A stretch of 64,000 nt of DNA from Lathyrus oleraceus (taxonomy: Eukaryota > Streptophyta > Magnoliopsida > Fabales > Fabaceae). Position numbers and translations under genes: made by a program. Numbering within the stretch: the stretch's first letter is position 1; every line of letters starts with the position of its first letter. The stretch covers positions 464,621,027 to 464,685,026 of the forward strand of contig NC_066581.1 in the NCBI RefSeq assembly GCF_024323335.1, read 5' to 3'. Below, piece after piece: positions 1 to 10,185 of the stretch. The notes under the pieces are model-generated. The model saw only the letters and a list, made by a program, of their open reading frames with translations, was not told the origin of the DNA and did not search any database.

Positions 1-31
1 ATTTTTGTGTTTGAACGGATGAACCCGTTGC

Positions 32-72
32 CTACGTACCTTCCATGAAAGGTAATGATCAAAACACCGTAG
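32..72 (-). promoter_or_regulatory. Two-stem LTR hairpin, S1' copy
   Basis: Outer stem CTACG (32-36) pairs with CGTAG (68-72). Inner stem TACCTT (37-42) pairs with AAGGTA (49-54). The same architecture with different inner-stem bases occurs in the other Ogre-type LTRs of the window. It lies downstream of the TATA box in LTR orientation, so it should be in the transcript leader. Confidence 0.55.
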
Positions 73-690
73 TTCGGCTAAAAGATTTCCAAAATATGAG
101 TGGGTTCATTTTAAACAAAAGCCCTAAGGTCTTTCGTTATCCACGGGAGAAAACTCAACCTTATACAAACAACGAGTCCACCATGTGAGAACAACTTCAA
201 CTTGCTAGTGAGGGGTTAACCCTATAATAAGCAAGGAAGTCTTACAATTCAATCACTAAGGACCAAGGTGATATTAACATCAACCAACTAGGATAAATCA
301 AACCTATGGCTAATGCATGAAAACTTATCAAGAATGGACAAAGCCATAAAACAATTGAATGAGTTGGATTAACCAATTAGGATTTATTCACAAAAGATGG
401 TCAAAGTATGATTAGAATTCAATTCAAAGAAGTATTATGAAATGGAGTTTGAAAAATCAAAGGCCTAAAGCCTAGGTTTCTAATTTGAAAAGAGATGAAA
501 ATGTTTGCACAATAGTTCAAGGTTTTTGAATTAACATGTGAAAAGGGAGTTTTGAAAAAACACACAAAAATGGAAGGGTGAGGAAGTAAAACTTCTTAGA
601 TGTTCACCTCTTGAAATCATATGGAAGATGATTCAAGTGTGTCCTTTGGAATAAGGCAACAAAGCAAGTAAGCAAATGCACAAAGCAAGG

Positions 691-1460
691 TGATACCGGA
701 TGCCAATCAATGGACTTACACCAATCTCACAAACAAAGGTGGATACCGGATACCAATCAATGGATTTACACCAATCTCCTAAAACAAAACAATGATACCG
801 GATGCCAATCAATGGACTTATACCAATCTCACAAAACAAACACGGATACCGGATACCAATCAATGGATTTACACCAATCTCCTAAAACAAAACAATGATA
901 CCAGATGCCAATCAATGGACTTACACTAGTCTCACAAAACAAAAACGGATACCGGATACCAATCAATGGATTTACACCAATCTCCTAAAACAAACAAATG
1001 ATACCAGATGCCAATCGATGGACTTACACTAGTCTCACAAAACAAAAATGGATACCGGATACCAATCAATGGATTTACACCAATCTCCTAAAACAAACAA
1101 ATGATACCAGATGCCAATCAATGGACTTACACTAGTCTCACAAAACAAAAACGGATACCGGATACCAATCAATGGATTTACACCAATCTCCTAAAACAAA
1201 CAAATGATACCAGATGCCAATCAATGGACTTACACTAGTCTCACAAAACAAAAACGGATACCGGATACCAATCAATGGATTTACACCAATCTCCTAAAAC
1301 AAACAAATGATACCATATGCCAATCAATGGACTTACACTAGTCTCACAAAACAAAAACGGATACCGGATACCAAACAATGGATTTACACCAATCTCCTAA
1401 AACAAAACCATGATACCAGAGGCCAATCAATGGACTTATACTAGTCTCACACCATATCAT
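691..1460 (-). repeat. Minisatellite in Ogre-type LTR, ~51-bp monomer in ~103-bp dimers
   Basis: About fifteen copies of a unit built around CCAATCAATGGAYTTACAC, alternating between a type with ATACCGGATACC and a type with ATACCAGATGCC. The alternation gives a higher-order period of about 103 bp. The plus-strand copy of the same LTR (56205-56670) carries only about nine units, so copy number varies between insertions. Short open frames crossing it (633-863, 710-898) are products of the repeat, not genes. Confidence 0.9.
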
Positions 1461-1711
1461 TGGAACAACTGCCAAGTAATGGACTTATGCTTGTCTCCTC
1501 CATGGACAAAGCAAACATGCTATAAAGCAAAGCTATGAAATGACATACAAATTATGATGATAAATGCACTAAGACACACTCAAGCAGATATGCACAGATG
1601 AATCAAGTAAGCAGACAAATCAATTCAGTTAGCACACACTATATACAAGCAATTAGGCTCAAGCAAGGTTAGACTTTACAGTCAACTGGAATGGGGTAAG
1701 TTGTGCTCTTA

Positions 1712-1734
1712 ACCTTAACATTGAGAGTTAAGGT
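1712..1734 (-). promoter_or_regulatory. Leader stem-loop with ATTGAGA loop, S1' copy
   Basis: ACCTTAAC (1712-1719) and GTTAAGGT (1727-1734) form a perfect 8-bp stem around loop ATTGAGA. Homologous stem-loops with compensating stem changes are at 32266-32288 and 48154-48177. Confidence 0.5.
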
Positions 1735-3998
1735 GAAGCAGATGAAATGGAGATGAGGGGTGTGCCTCATAGCTTCTATCCCTGGTCAGGGAGAGCTTTG
1801 AATAATAGAAGGTGTGGGAGTTCAGAAAGTTGGAACTCTTCTCCACAAGTGAATGAATCTATAGATCTTGGGTTAGTATCCATAATGCATCAACATGTAA
1901 TGTGAGCAAAGGGATGACACACTGAATAGTAGGAGATGGACTACACATCTCTTTTATCTACCAGTTGCCTTATCAAAGGGCTTTTCCTGCTTGGCACAAA
2001 GAGAAACAATCACAAGCATTGCCTCTTAAGGAGGACTTCAGACAGGTGCCTGGCCACATAACAAGCCAGGTCTTCCAGACTACATGAAGAAGAGAAATTA
2101 TACCTAAGTGGTTAAGCAACCAAGCAAAAGCAAGTTCAATGTGAACTTAAGCAACTAATGTACCTGTGGAAACATCAAACAAATCAGTACAACTATACAG
2201 ACAAACAACCAATAGTTAATACAACAGACAACCAATATAGGCAAAGGCATAAGCCACAAGTTGAACTCAAGAGAGTCAACATCAACCTACAAAACACACA
2301 TTAGTAACCAAAAGCAAATATCAAATGCTCTCAAGATGAGGCATCATCAATTGTGTAACTTGTATGTGTAACCTGAAACAAAACTTCAAACATGAGCAAC
2401 CAACCACTAGGTCAAAGCCTAGGGTCAAAGATAAGGAAAAAATCCAAAACAGAAGCTCAAATTTGACATGATGAAACTTCAAACAATTATTGATACATGG
2501 CAAAAAGTCTCACATTCATATCATTTACCAAATGCATTTTATGATCATTCTAAGTTCAAAGCAATTTTAAAGTACAAATGTGATCAACCAGAAAGATAAC
2601 TCTCAATTAAATCAGAAATGATTCACAAAAATCTGGAAAAATTCATACATGTTTAAGACATATCATATGATCAGCATGGAAAAAATCAGAACAATTGAGC
2701 ATCATTTGATAGGGTAAACACATAGCATAAGATGAACATGCAAAGGTGTGACACAAATTGTCACACCTACTTAGAAAATTCACAAACCAGAAACCACAAA
2801 TGATAAAATTGCAAAATCAACACCAAAATATCAATTAGAGTGTCTAGTTTCATCATGCAAATTTCCAGAAGCATTGGTTCAACACACATTATTTCACAAT
2901 GGAAAAGGCAAGCAATGTTCAAAATGGCATACATGTACAAAAACACTAGAAAAAAAAAATCCAGGCCAGGCACAACTTTGATTTTCATGTTGATAAAAAA
3001 CTATAGAGAAAAAGGAGATCATAGCAAAAATCCCCATGCAAATTGGATCATTATTTGATTTTATATGATTTTTCAAAGATTGCAAAAAAAATGAAATAAA
3101 AATTGCAAAGGAAAGTGGATTATATGAAATTATATGAAATTAATTCAAAAAAAGGATTTGGCGCTCAGCATCTAAACGATGCATTTCATTTAAAATGAAA
3201 CTGGCCAATCAGAAGCCAAGCATGGCGCGCGCATGCAAACCCTACGATCTTAGGCAACGATTTTTGGCGAAAATCTGGGAACGGAAAAGCGTTGCGTAAA
3301 ACAGGTGGAAAACCGTGGCCAAAAGCTCTGATTCATCTTCTTCAAATTCGTTTCCAGAAACAGCAAGGTTCAAGAACACATGATGAACTTTTTTCCCAGA
3401 AATACAAACTAAACATATATTCATGAAAATCTAACATCACACAACACGAATCAACATGCATTTCATCCAAAATCAACATCATACGCATGGATCGAGCAAC
3501 ATAAATTTTGACACGAAACTTTAAACATTCGATTCTCTCTCAATATGGCATGGAATCAAGTGAAACAAAGCTCAGAATCACCACACAAACGAGATCTATA
3601 AGCTTCACATAACAAAATTAAGAAAAGAGAGGATCGATTTCCACACCTCTTGTAGAGCAGTTTGCAATTCCACATGTTCCTGGCCTTGTAGTGCTTGGAT
3701 ATTCCTCTTGCGAGCTTATGGAGTGGATTGGAGGAGTTCTTGATGCTCAATTGGTCACGAATCAACAGTTTGAAGAATCCACCATTGTTGATGGCCTTGC
3801 TTTGAGCAGCTTGAAATGGCACGAATTCAAGTAGATCTTGCTTGAATGATGATCAGTGATGATGCTAGATGATGAACTAAGCAAGGATTTGTGAATTGAT
3901 ATGAAGAAATGAGAGAAAAATTTGAGAGAAAATTGAGAGCAAAAATTTGAGATCAGAAAAAATGAATTGTGGTTAGTGTTTTCTGTTAGGGTTTGAGG

Positions 3999-4005
3999 TT
4001 ATATA
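3999..4005 (-). promoter_or_regulatory. TATA box of S1' LTR
   Basis: Reverse complement reads TATATAA, about 1.12 kb into the LTR. The related LTR at 52500 has TATATAAG at the equivalent place. Confidence 0.6.
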
Positions 4006-5125
4006 CTCCTAATTAGTCATGCTTAATCATGTTTAACCAAAATGCTAATGAATGCTTAACTTTGGAGGTGTTTTGACAAAATGTGATTTTTCACCCTTGC
4101 ATGAAAATGGTGCATGAACAGTGCACGAATTTAAATGATTTTCACTTAAAAATGCATTTTAAAACCATTGGCAATTGTAAAATATTCAAATGAATTACCA
4201 ATTTTAAATTGTGAAAATTCCCTCCAAAAATCAAGTTTTTTTGCAAATGATCATGAAATGAGAAATGATGCAATGTTATGGAAGATTGTGAAATTATAGG
4301 TCATGACAATAATTTAGCAAAAAGAACCACTCCATTTGGCCATTTGGTTGAGAAGTTATGCATGTTTGAAGCTCCATGTACACCTTGCCATGTTTTGATC
4401 ATATCTCTTCAACCACAAATGAGAAATTGATGTTCGTGGACATTTTGGAAATGGAAGAGAAAGATCTACAACTTTCATGTTCAACAAGATTTCATTTGAA
4501 GCATTTTTGGTGATGTAATCTTGAGGAGAAAACCTTTCCATTTTTGGCAATTTCAAATTATAGGTCACTCTCTATTTTTGGAAAGTTTTGATCTGACTTT
4601 ATTTTCTTCAATGGTGATGTTTGAAATGTCAAATGAGACTTGTTTGAACATGAATGAAGTATTTCCCATCACTTCCCACCTCCAAAAATCACAGTTCACT
4701 TTGTAGTTGACTGGCTAGGGTTTCAGTTGACTGAAGAATGCCTTGATGAGATTCAAGCCTCTACCACTTGGGATTTTGATTCAACATGATGTCATAGCTC
4801 ATATGAACTCTTATGAATGATCATGGTGCCCAAATTCTCAAGAATGGCCACCATCTATTGCTCAATAAATGCCTTTGACTGTCTTGACCTGTGATTGCTT
4901 CATCTGTAAGTAACAAGGTTAGATGACATATTTTTGTACTTTTGGTTATTAAACAAGTGAAAAGCAATGATATACATGTGCCACACATGCTTGGTGATCA
5001 AGAATCACACTCAAAAGATAACCCACCCACAGGGAAGGAAACAAGGTGCACAAAGATCCTTGAGGCAATGATATGATATGATATGATGCCATGAGGGATC
5101 TTAGGGACAAAATTGGGATCTTACA

Positions 5126-5661
5126 GCATGCTTCGTGGAGTACCCATCAACTATCTTTATGGTCATCCAATTACGGACAACATTTGATCAGCAATAAGGC
5201 ACTCGACTCTACATCTAGGGTCCATAGAGGTTTCAGGTCGAAGGGTGGGATACACCATTATCACCATGAGAATAACTTATGACACTTTGCATAACATTCT
5301 ATATAGTATTCTCATAGCGGGTCAATCCAGTATAAATATTACTCTTAATATTCATACCTATGTTTAAGACTTGATAACTCTTTATCCATGATCCATGAGA
5401 TGTGATCATCAGTCTATAAACATAATAGCCTTCATGCTTTAATGTTATCCCACTTCACAATAAAGCTTGACTACGAATACTTTAAGAATAGTGTCCTTAT
5501 GTTTAACGTGATCTCATGATTAAGTCATACTTGATGCATTAAACGGACTAGCTATTCTAGGGACTTTATTAAACAAACATAATAAAGAAAAAGCCTTTTA
5601 TTATTAATAAATAATTCGATACAAGTACCAAAAGTATTGGCCTCTAGGGCTTACACCAACA
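5126..5661 (-). mobile_element. Ty1/copia LTR fragment (Angela/SIRE-like)
   Basis: The minus strand begins TGTTGGTGTAAGCCC at 5661, a start I recognise from legume copia LTRs. The next 536 bp read as LTR sequence with no coding content. The piece is cut at 5126 by the S1' LTR. Its right end falls inside ORF1 of element A: the coding frame resumes immediately at 5662 with residues NEFSNVPLLGT. So a copia element or solo LTR inserted into element A and was then hit by S1'. The remainder lies left of the window. A stretch at 5637-5661 opens in frame with ORF1 only by chance. Confidence 0.75.
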
Positions 5662-6308
5662 ATGAGTTCTCCAATGTACCTCTTCTTGGTACATGTGGTG
5701 GAATTAACTACAACCCTGTTTTGACTCGTCGTCAGCTTGGGTTCCCCTTAAAGGATAAACCTAACAACGTTTTGTTGGAAGGATTATTCTTTCAAGAGGG
5801 TAAAGATCCCCATAACTTGAAGGATAGGATGGTCCGCGCCTGGCACAAAGTCCATAGGAAAAGGAGGAATGAGCTTGGTCCGAAGAATTGTGTTACTTTG
5901 GAACCTTACACCTCTTGGGTAAGGAAGATAGCTCTTAAGTATCGCATGCTGTATGAATATCCGAGACCTACCCCTATGGTTATGGTTGGGCCTTCAACCC
6001 TCCCTAATCAAGGAGTAGAGGAGTTGAGAGACGAAGATCGGTCGCGTGCTTGGGCTCATGAGCATGAGGAACTTCTTCAGCAGTTCAAAAATAAAGATGC
6101 AATGATAGAATTTCTAGAGCATCAGGTTATTGATGAGCCTAATGATATGGCTACTTCCCTCCTTCCCCATTCATCTAGGTTTTGGAAGAGGAAGTATGAT
6201 CAGCTTGCCAAAGAGAAGGCCGATATGGAAGCAGCTTATGAGAGAGAGGTGAAGAGGCTTCGTGCAGCTTATCTTCCGATCTCGAAGGCTTTGGATGATT
6301 GCTTCTAG
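5662..6308 (+). pseudogene. Element A ORF1 (Ogre-specific upstream ORF), 5' truncated
   Basis: The frame begins NEFSNVPLLGT and runs about 215 codons to a stop after DDCF. The segment GGINYNPVL...RRQLGFP is the block found in the extra upstream ORF of Ogre-type elements (I associate it with a domain of unknown function, DUF7745-like; not verified). A homologous block, GCINYNPVLSLRQLGF, occurs in element D at about 63700. The C-terminal third (LLQQFKNKDAMIEFLEH onward) is charged and looks like coiled coil, as in D. Function is unknown; the ORF precedes gag and may be made from its own mRNA. The N-terminal half is lost to the copia insertion at 5661. A 263-bp noncoding spacer follows before gag. 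Confidence 0.7.
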
Positions 6309-6601
6309 GGATCCATAGGATGTTCATTCTCCGTTTCTCTTGTATTGTATTTGGTTACCAAAACTGTACTACTTATTTGGTGTAAAAAGTTTCCAAATAT
6401 TATTGCTATGAGTATTCCATATATGACTTAAAAGTTCAATATTTTCCAAATATTTGAAAATAGATCTCTAAAAAGTTCCTCTGATTAAAAACAAATCATA
6501 TGCACAAGCATTGCATGCATCATATGCATAAGAAAGTTTTGTTCTGAGCTCTTGATCAATGGTTTAACTCTTTGCTCTTCATTTATTTTGAAGACAAGCT
6601 G

Positions 6602-8149
6602 ATGCACCGGTATAATACCAGAGTAAATCATCCGAAGATAATGGAACATCTCGAGCAAGAGAACAGAAACTTAAAGGAAGAGATCGCTAGACTGACTGCC
6701 ATGATGGAGTCAGTTCTGGCTGCACAGAGTCAAGCTTCACCAACTCCTGCAACTCCTCCCGCGAGGACGGTCATATCTGAGGTAGCTACTTCAACCGTGT
6801 CTGCTGCAACAGTCCACTTCGCTCCAACTATGCCAACCGGATTCCCTTGGGGAATGCCTGCTAATTTCATGCCAGAGGGTTTTTCTCCTACTCTCGCTTC
6901 TATGCCAGTATCTAGCTCGGTCCTGTCTGTGCCACCTCCCTTTGTTCACACCCTTCCCCATGTAGAAGACACCACTTATCATTTCGAGCAGTCTGAGGGC
7001 CCGGACGTATATGAGAAGATGGACGGCATGAAAGATCAATTCCTTGAGTTGCGCAAGGAACTGAAGACTTTAAGGGGTAAGGACCTCTTTGGAAAAAGTG
7101 CTGCTGAGTTGTGCCTGGTGCCCAACGTTAAAATCCCTGTTAAATTCAAATTGCCTGACTTTGAGAAGTACAAGGGAAATACATGCCCGCTCAGTCATCT
7201 TGTGGTGTATGCTCGCAAGATGTCAACACAGACTAACAATGACCAACTGTTGATTCACTACTTTCAGGATAGCCTGACAGGTGTTGTGCTCCGGTGGTAT
7301 ATGGGGATGGAGAGTGCAAGCATCCGCACTTTCAACGATCTAGGCGAGGCCTTCGTGAAGCAGTACAAATATAATATGGATATGGCTCCAGACAGGGACC
7401 AATTGAGGGCAATGTCCTAGAAGGATAAGGAGACCTTTAAGGAATACGCCCAGAGATGACGAGAACTGGAAGCTCAGATAGTGCCACCCCTGGAAGATAA
7501 GGAAATGACAAAGATCTTCCTGAAAATTTTGAGCTCTTTCTATTACGAGCGAATGATTGCTAGTGCTCCCTCGGACTTCACCAAAATGGTGAATATGGGC
7601 ATGAGACTAGAGGAAGGGGTCCGTGAAGGACGTTTATCTCGAGATGATGGTTCCTCAGCAAAGAAATATGGAGGATTTGCTAGGAAAAAGGAGGGAGATA
7701 CTCATGTTGTGTCCTCCCATGTTAAAACAAGGCCCTCTGTGAGGAGGAAGGAAGTTCGTTCAACTGTCAACCAACACCAGGTGGCTCATAGAGCACCTGC
7801 TTTCAGAGAAGTTCAACAACAACCACAATAACAACATCGTCAACAACAATAGGCCTACCAGCCTTGCAACAATAACAACACCAGCACCAGCAACTACGAG
7901 AGGAAGAGGGTGACTTTTGACCCGATTCCGATGACTTATGCTGAGCTTTATCCTTCCTTGATCGATAGGAAGCTGATAACTCCTCGTGATCCTCCTGTTG
8001 TGCCAGCCAATCCTCAGTGGTGGTACAAGCCCGAACTCTATTGTGTATATCTTTCCGGTGCTCCCGGACATGATGTGGAGAATTGCTATCCATTTAAGAC
8101 CAAGGTGAAAGACCTTGTGAGAAGTGGGATACTATTTTTGAGGATGTAG
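6602..8149 (+). pseudogene. Element A gag
   Basis: Start chosen at the ATG of MHRYNTR (6602), because element D has LHRYATR and B has HRYGT at the same place. N-terminal coiled coil (HLEQENRNLKEEIARL), then the capsid-like core with KFKLPDFEKYKG and a region ending KQYKYNMDMAPDRDQL. C-terminal YCVYLSGAPGHDVENCYPFK is the Ogre counterpart of a zinc knuckle. In-frame stops: TAG near 7418, TGA near 7458 (where AQRW is expected) and TAA near 7829. A 1-base frameshift in a T run near 8140 shifts the frame into the protease region. Codons on both sides of each stop remain in one frame, so this is a decayed single gag. Gag would form the cytoplasmic particle. Confidence 0.82.
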
Positions 8150-9913
8150 GTCCGAATGTGAAGAAGAACCCATTGCCCGAGCATGGGAAAGCAGCTGTTA
8201 ACATGGTCCAGGGATGCCCTGGCAAGTATAAAGTTCTTTATGTGAATGACAAAAGGCAATCCTTGGTAGAGATGCATAAGTTGTTGTCTGAACATAGCCA
8301 TTATAAGCATGATCATGATAGGTTCCAGGTGTGCACTATCAATGAGAGAGGATGTCGTCAAGTGAGAAGGGATATCCAAGAGATGTTGGATCAAGGGATG
8401 ATTGAAATACTTCAGAATCGTAATGAGGGCGAAGTCGATGTTTTCACTCCCGTGTTTAAAATTCCTGAGCCTGTTGTTATCAGATATGATGGCAGCAAGA
8501 AGAAAGTATCACCAGCTCTTGTGATTAAGCCATCGGGTCTTGTCCCGTATGTATCAGACAAAACAGGCTCGTACCGTTATAATGCAGTCATGATGGAGGA
8601 TGGAAAGGAGGTGTCGTTTCCCTCAACTTCTGTAGTGATCATTTTAGATGTTAGTGGAGTGACCCGTAGGGTTTGTGTTTTCTCGGCTCAGCCGAAACCC
8701 CACGAAGATGTCGTGAAGAGAACTGTTGTTAATCCTGCCAGTCCCGTGGGGACTTCTTTTTCAAATAATTATGTTCCTGTTATGAAGGGTGTTGACCCTG
8801 TGGTTGTGAAAACCAATAATACTTCTATCCTAGTTGGCCAGTCTTGCATTTTGAGGGAGGATGGTGATGAGATGCTGAGGCTCATCAAAAGGAGTGAATA
8901 TAATGTTGTTGATCAGCTGCTACAAACTCCATCAAAGATATTTGTATTTTCTTTGTTGATGAATTCAGAGCCACACCGCGAAGCTTTGCAGAGGGTGTTG
9001 GACGTGGCATACGTGGATCACGATGTCACAATCGAGCAGTTTGATAACATTGTTGTAAATATAATTGCTTGCAACAATTTGAGCTTATGTGATGTTCATC
9101 TTCTCGAGGAGGGAAAAGACCATAATTTGGCTTTGCATATATCTATGAATTGTAAATACGATGCCATGTCCAATGTGTTGGTGGACACAAGGTCATCACT
9201 CAATATATTGCCAAAATCCACTCTTGCTAAACTTTCATACCAGGGGCCTCCCATGAGGCAGAGTGGAGTGGTAGTGCAAGCTTTCGATGGATCACACAAA
9301 ACTGTGATCGGCGAATTAGAACTCCCAATCAAGATTGGACCTAGTGATTTCCAGATCACTTTCCAAGTCATGGATATTCATCTGTCATATAGTTGTTCGC
9401 GTGGCAAACCATGGATTCACGAGGCATGCGCCGTGACATCCACCTAACACCAAAAGTTGAAGTTCATGAAGAACAAGAAGTTGGTGGTGATAGGGGAGAG
9501 AAGGCTCTATTGGTTAGCTATTTTTCTTCCTTATCCTATATTGATGCTGAGGATGAGGTTGGGAGTCCGTTCCAAGCCCTATCTATTGTTGAGCCTTCGA
9601 GGAAAGGACTTTCTTCATTTGTCTCCTATAATGATGAAAAGTTGGCCATTGAGCATGGTGCAACTACTGGTTTGGGGAAAATGATAAAGTTGGAAGATAA
9701 CAAGTCCTGAGCTGGCATAGGGTACTCTTCTGGTGTTTCTAATGATCTTGGGTTGTTCCAAAGTGGAGGTTTCATCCACGCCGTTGAAGATCAGGAAGCT
9801 GCTTCCATTGTTGAAGATGATGAAGAGGAAGACCTTGGCAACTTTGTCATACCTGGAGGAATCTGCAATAATTGGGTCATTGTTGATGTTCCAACAGTTA
9901 TCCATAAGTCAAC
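8150..9913 (+). pseudogene. Element A gag C-terminus and protease region (exon 1 end)
   Basis: An open stretch of 429 codons (8158-9447) continues gag from NPLPEHGKAAVNMVQG into a retropepsin-type aspartic protease. The protease block is NVLVDTRSSLNILPKSTL, followed by QSGVVVQAFDGSHKTVIGE and ITFQVMDIHLSYSC...GKPWIH. The catalytic triplet reads D-T-R where D-T-G or D-N-G is expected, so the enzyme would be inactive. After 9447 the homologous protein continues with a frame change near 9446 and a stop near 9708, then runs to HKST just before the intron donor at 9914. This whole protease segment is missing from elements B and D. Confidence 0.8.
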
Positions 9914-10185
9914 GTAATGTGTTCATTCTGTTTAAAAATCCTTCTCCCATGCCAAAAGGAGAAGTGAAGACATTGTTGGCATAATTGATTAATACAATGA
10001 TATTCATTCAATAATCGCATGTTAAATGTTTTTTTTCCAAATTATTTTCCATTTTTTGTTTTCTGCATGAAATTGGTGATCACCATAAAACCCTAAAAAA
10101 GAGAATAAAATCAATTTTTCATTTGCATAATTATTTTCCAAGTTTGAATTCTGAAATCTCTTTTATACTCAAAATCATTATGCAG
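9914..10185 (+). other. Element A intron between protease and RT
   Basis: Donor GTAATG at 9914 and acceptor TTATGCAG ending 10185. Joining the flanks keeps frame: exon 1 ends HKST and exon 2 continues with IKPIEHNDPTPSPNFEFP. Length 272 bp, AT-rich, with stops in all frames. Introns at the same protein position are at 29221-29464 (B) and 60582-60839 (D). An intron here is a known hallmark of Ogre elements. Confidence 0.75.

Larger units (their letters stand above)
1..5125 (-). mobile_element. Ogre-type LTR (S1'), truncated at window edge
   Basis: The reverse complement begins TGTAAGACCCCAATTTTG at 5125 and matches the plus-strand LTR at 52500-57678 along its length, so this is the same long-LTR family in the opposite direction. 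Position 1 corresponds to about position 57345 of that copy, so roughly the last 330 bp of the LTR lie outside the window. It holds a TATA box (minus strand near 4000), a stem-loop at 1712-1734, a minisatellite at about 691-1460 and a two-stem hairpin at 32-72. The flanking base string after the LTR start is GCATG (5126-5130), the expected target duplication; its partner is outside. Whether this is a solo LTR or the 5' LTR of a complete minus-strand element to the left cannot be told. No coding region is credible inside it. Confidence 0.88.

Noticed and set aside
691..1460. Regular direct repeats resembling a CRISPR array
   Set aside because: No unique spacers, unit about 51 bp with alternating variants, plant retroelement context, no cas genes; it is a minisatellite.
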